Made by a program: the position numbers and the translations under genes. 64,000 nt of DNA from Streptomyces polyasparticus. GTDB lineage: Bacteria > Actinomycetota > Actinomycetes > Streptomycetales > Streptomycetaceae. Position 1 is the first letter of the stretch. Each line of letters opens with the position of its first letter. Where the stretch lies: positions 62,001-126,000 of the forward strand of contig NZ_JACTVJ010000014.1 in the NCBI RefSeq assembly GCF_014493765.1. The letters are read 5' to 3'. This document shows, one piece after another, positions 63,893-64,000 of the stretch. Under the pieces are notes generated by a model. It was not told the DNA's origin. It saw only the letters and a program-made list of their open reading frames with translations, and did no database searches.

Positions 63893-63928
63893 GAGTACAC
63901 CGTACCCTAATTCGAGTACAGCGTACTC
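63893..63928. promoter_or_regulatory. Paired operators in front of DrrAB genes
   Basis: GAGTACACCGTACCC (63893-63907) and GAGTACAGCGTACTC (63914-63928) share the GAGTAC-n3-GTACYC plan. Centres are 21 bp apart, two helical turns, so two regulator dimers could bind one face. Confidence 0.65.
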
Positions 63929-63971
63929 AGTTATTCGGCGAGGGCGGACGGAGAGGGCATAGGGTGAGCCC

Positions 63972-64000
63972 ATGAGCAGCAAGGACAGCGCCACGACCAC
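63972..64000 (+). CDS. Divergent gene, N-terminus only (possible TetR regulator)
   Basis: ATG 63972 encodes MSSKDSATT before the window ends. Position, divergent from the exporter and next to the operators, suggests a regulator (TetR or PadR); the visible residues do not show a family. Confidence 0.4.

Overview
The window is a very GC-rich actinobacterial chromosome segment. GTG starts, ATGA/GTGA overlaps, a TTA codon used sparingly, and recognisable serC, dmdR1-type, purU, pdxH and citrate synthase genes point to Streptomyces. I recognise the block from serC through the acyl-CoA carboxylase cluster, citrate synthase, dmdR1 and purU as resembling the core-chromosome order of S. coelicolor; this is recall, not a computed alignment. 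No rRNA, tRNA or CRISPR array was seen.

Layout. 1-2.6 kb: divergent amidohydrolase (cut by the window edge) and acyl-CoA ligase with two shared palindromes. 2.6-6.3 kb: EF-hand protein, small membrane protein, STAS antagonist, and an ECF sigma/anti-sigma pair coupled by ATGA. 6.4-12.2 kb: a frameshifted membrane-protein gene and an arginine antiporter-arginine deiminase-baeRF3-SRPBCC operon whose deiminase gene has lost its EGGD region. 12.4-19.5 kb: a PrmC-like methyltransferase and a three-gene operon: pseudo-trypsin/PknG-like kinase/TPR fusion, membrane protein and solute-binding lipoprotein. 19.5-26.7 kb: purU, a second binding lipoprotein, a Pro-rich membrane protein, an HTH/TPR regulator and a primase-domain protein. 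26.9-34.7 kb: hydrolase, DtxR-type iron regulator, SIS protein with a DasR-like site, XRE regulator/aldo-keto reductase pair, PAS/GAF protein and GNAT.

34.7-36.6 kb is an accessory island: a truncated gene, a candidate omegaRNA, a decayed IscB (ancestor-of-Cas9 family) gene, then a 12-codon micro-ORF and a predicted three-way-junction RNA. 36.6-41.6 kb: ABC-2 exporter, citrate synthase, pdxH. 41.6-52.3 kb: an Atu/Liu-like catabolic cluster on the minus strand (TetR, enoyl-CoA hydratase, acyl-CoA ligase, acyl-CoA dehydrogenase, acyl-CoA carboxylase alpha and beta, AtuA-like, DinB-like), probably degrading branched acyl or terpenoid acids via CoA thioesters. 52.5-64 kb: DHFR-like protein, hydrolase/PadR pair, FAD/Fe-S oxidase, EamA transporter, serC, an Ig-like secreted protein with class F sortase, and a DrrAB-type exporter with paired operators and a partial divergent gene.

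A two-hairpin repeat family recurs at five places with stem changes that largely preserve pairing. One copy lies in frame inside the carboxylase alpha gene. Several unrelated minisatellites (20, 23, 25 and 28 bp) fill gene ends.
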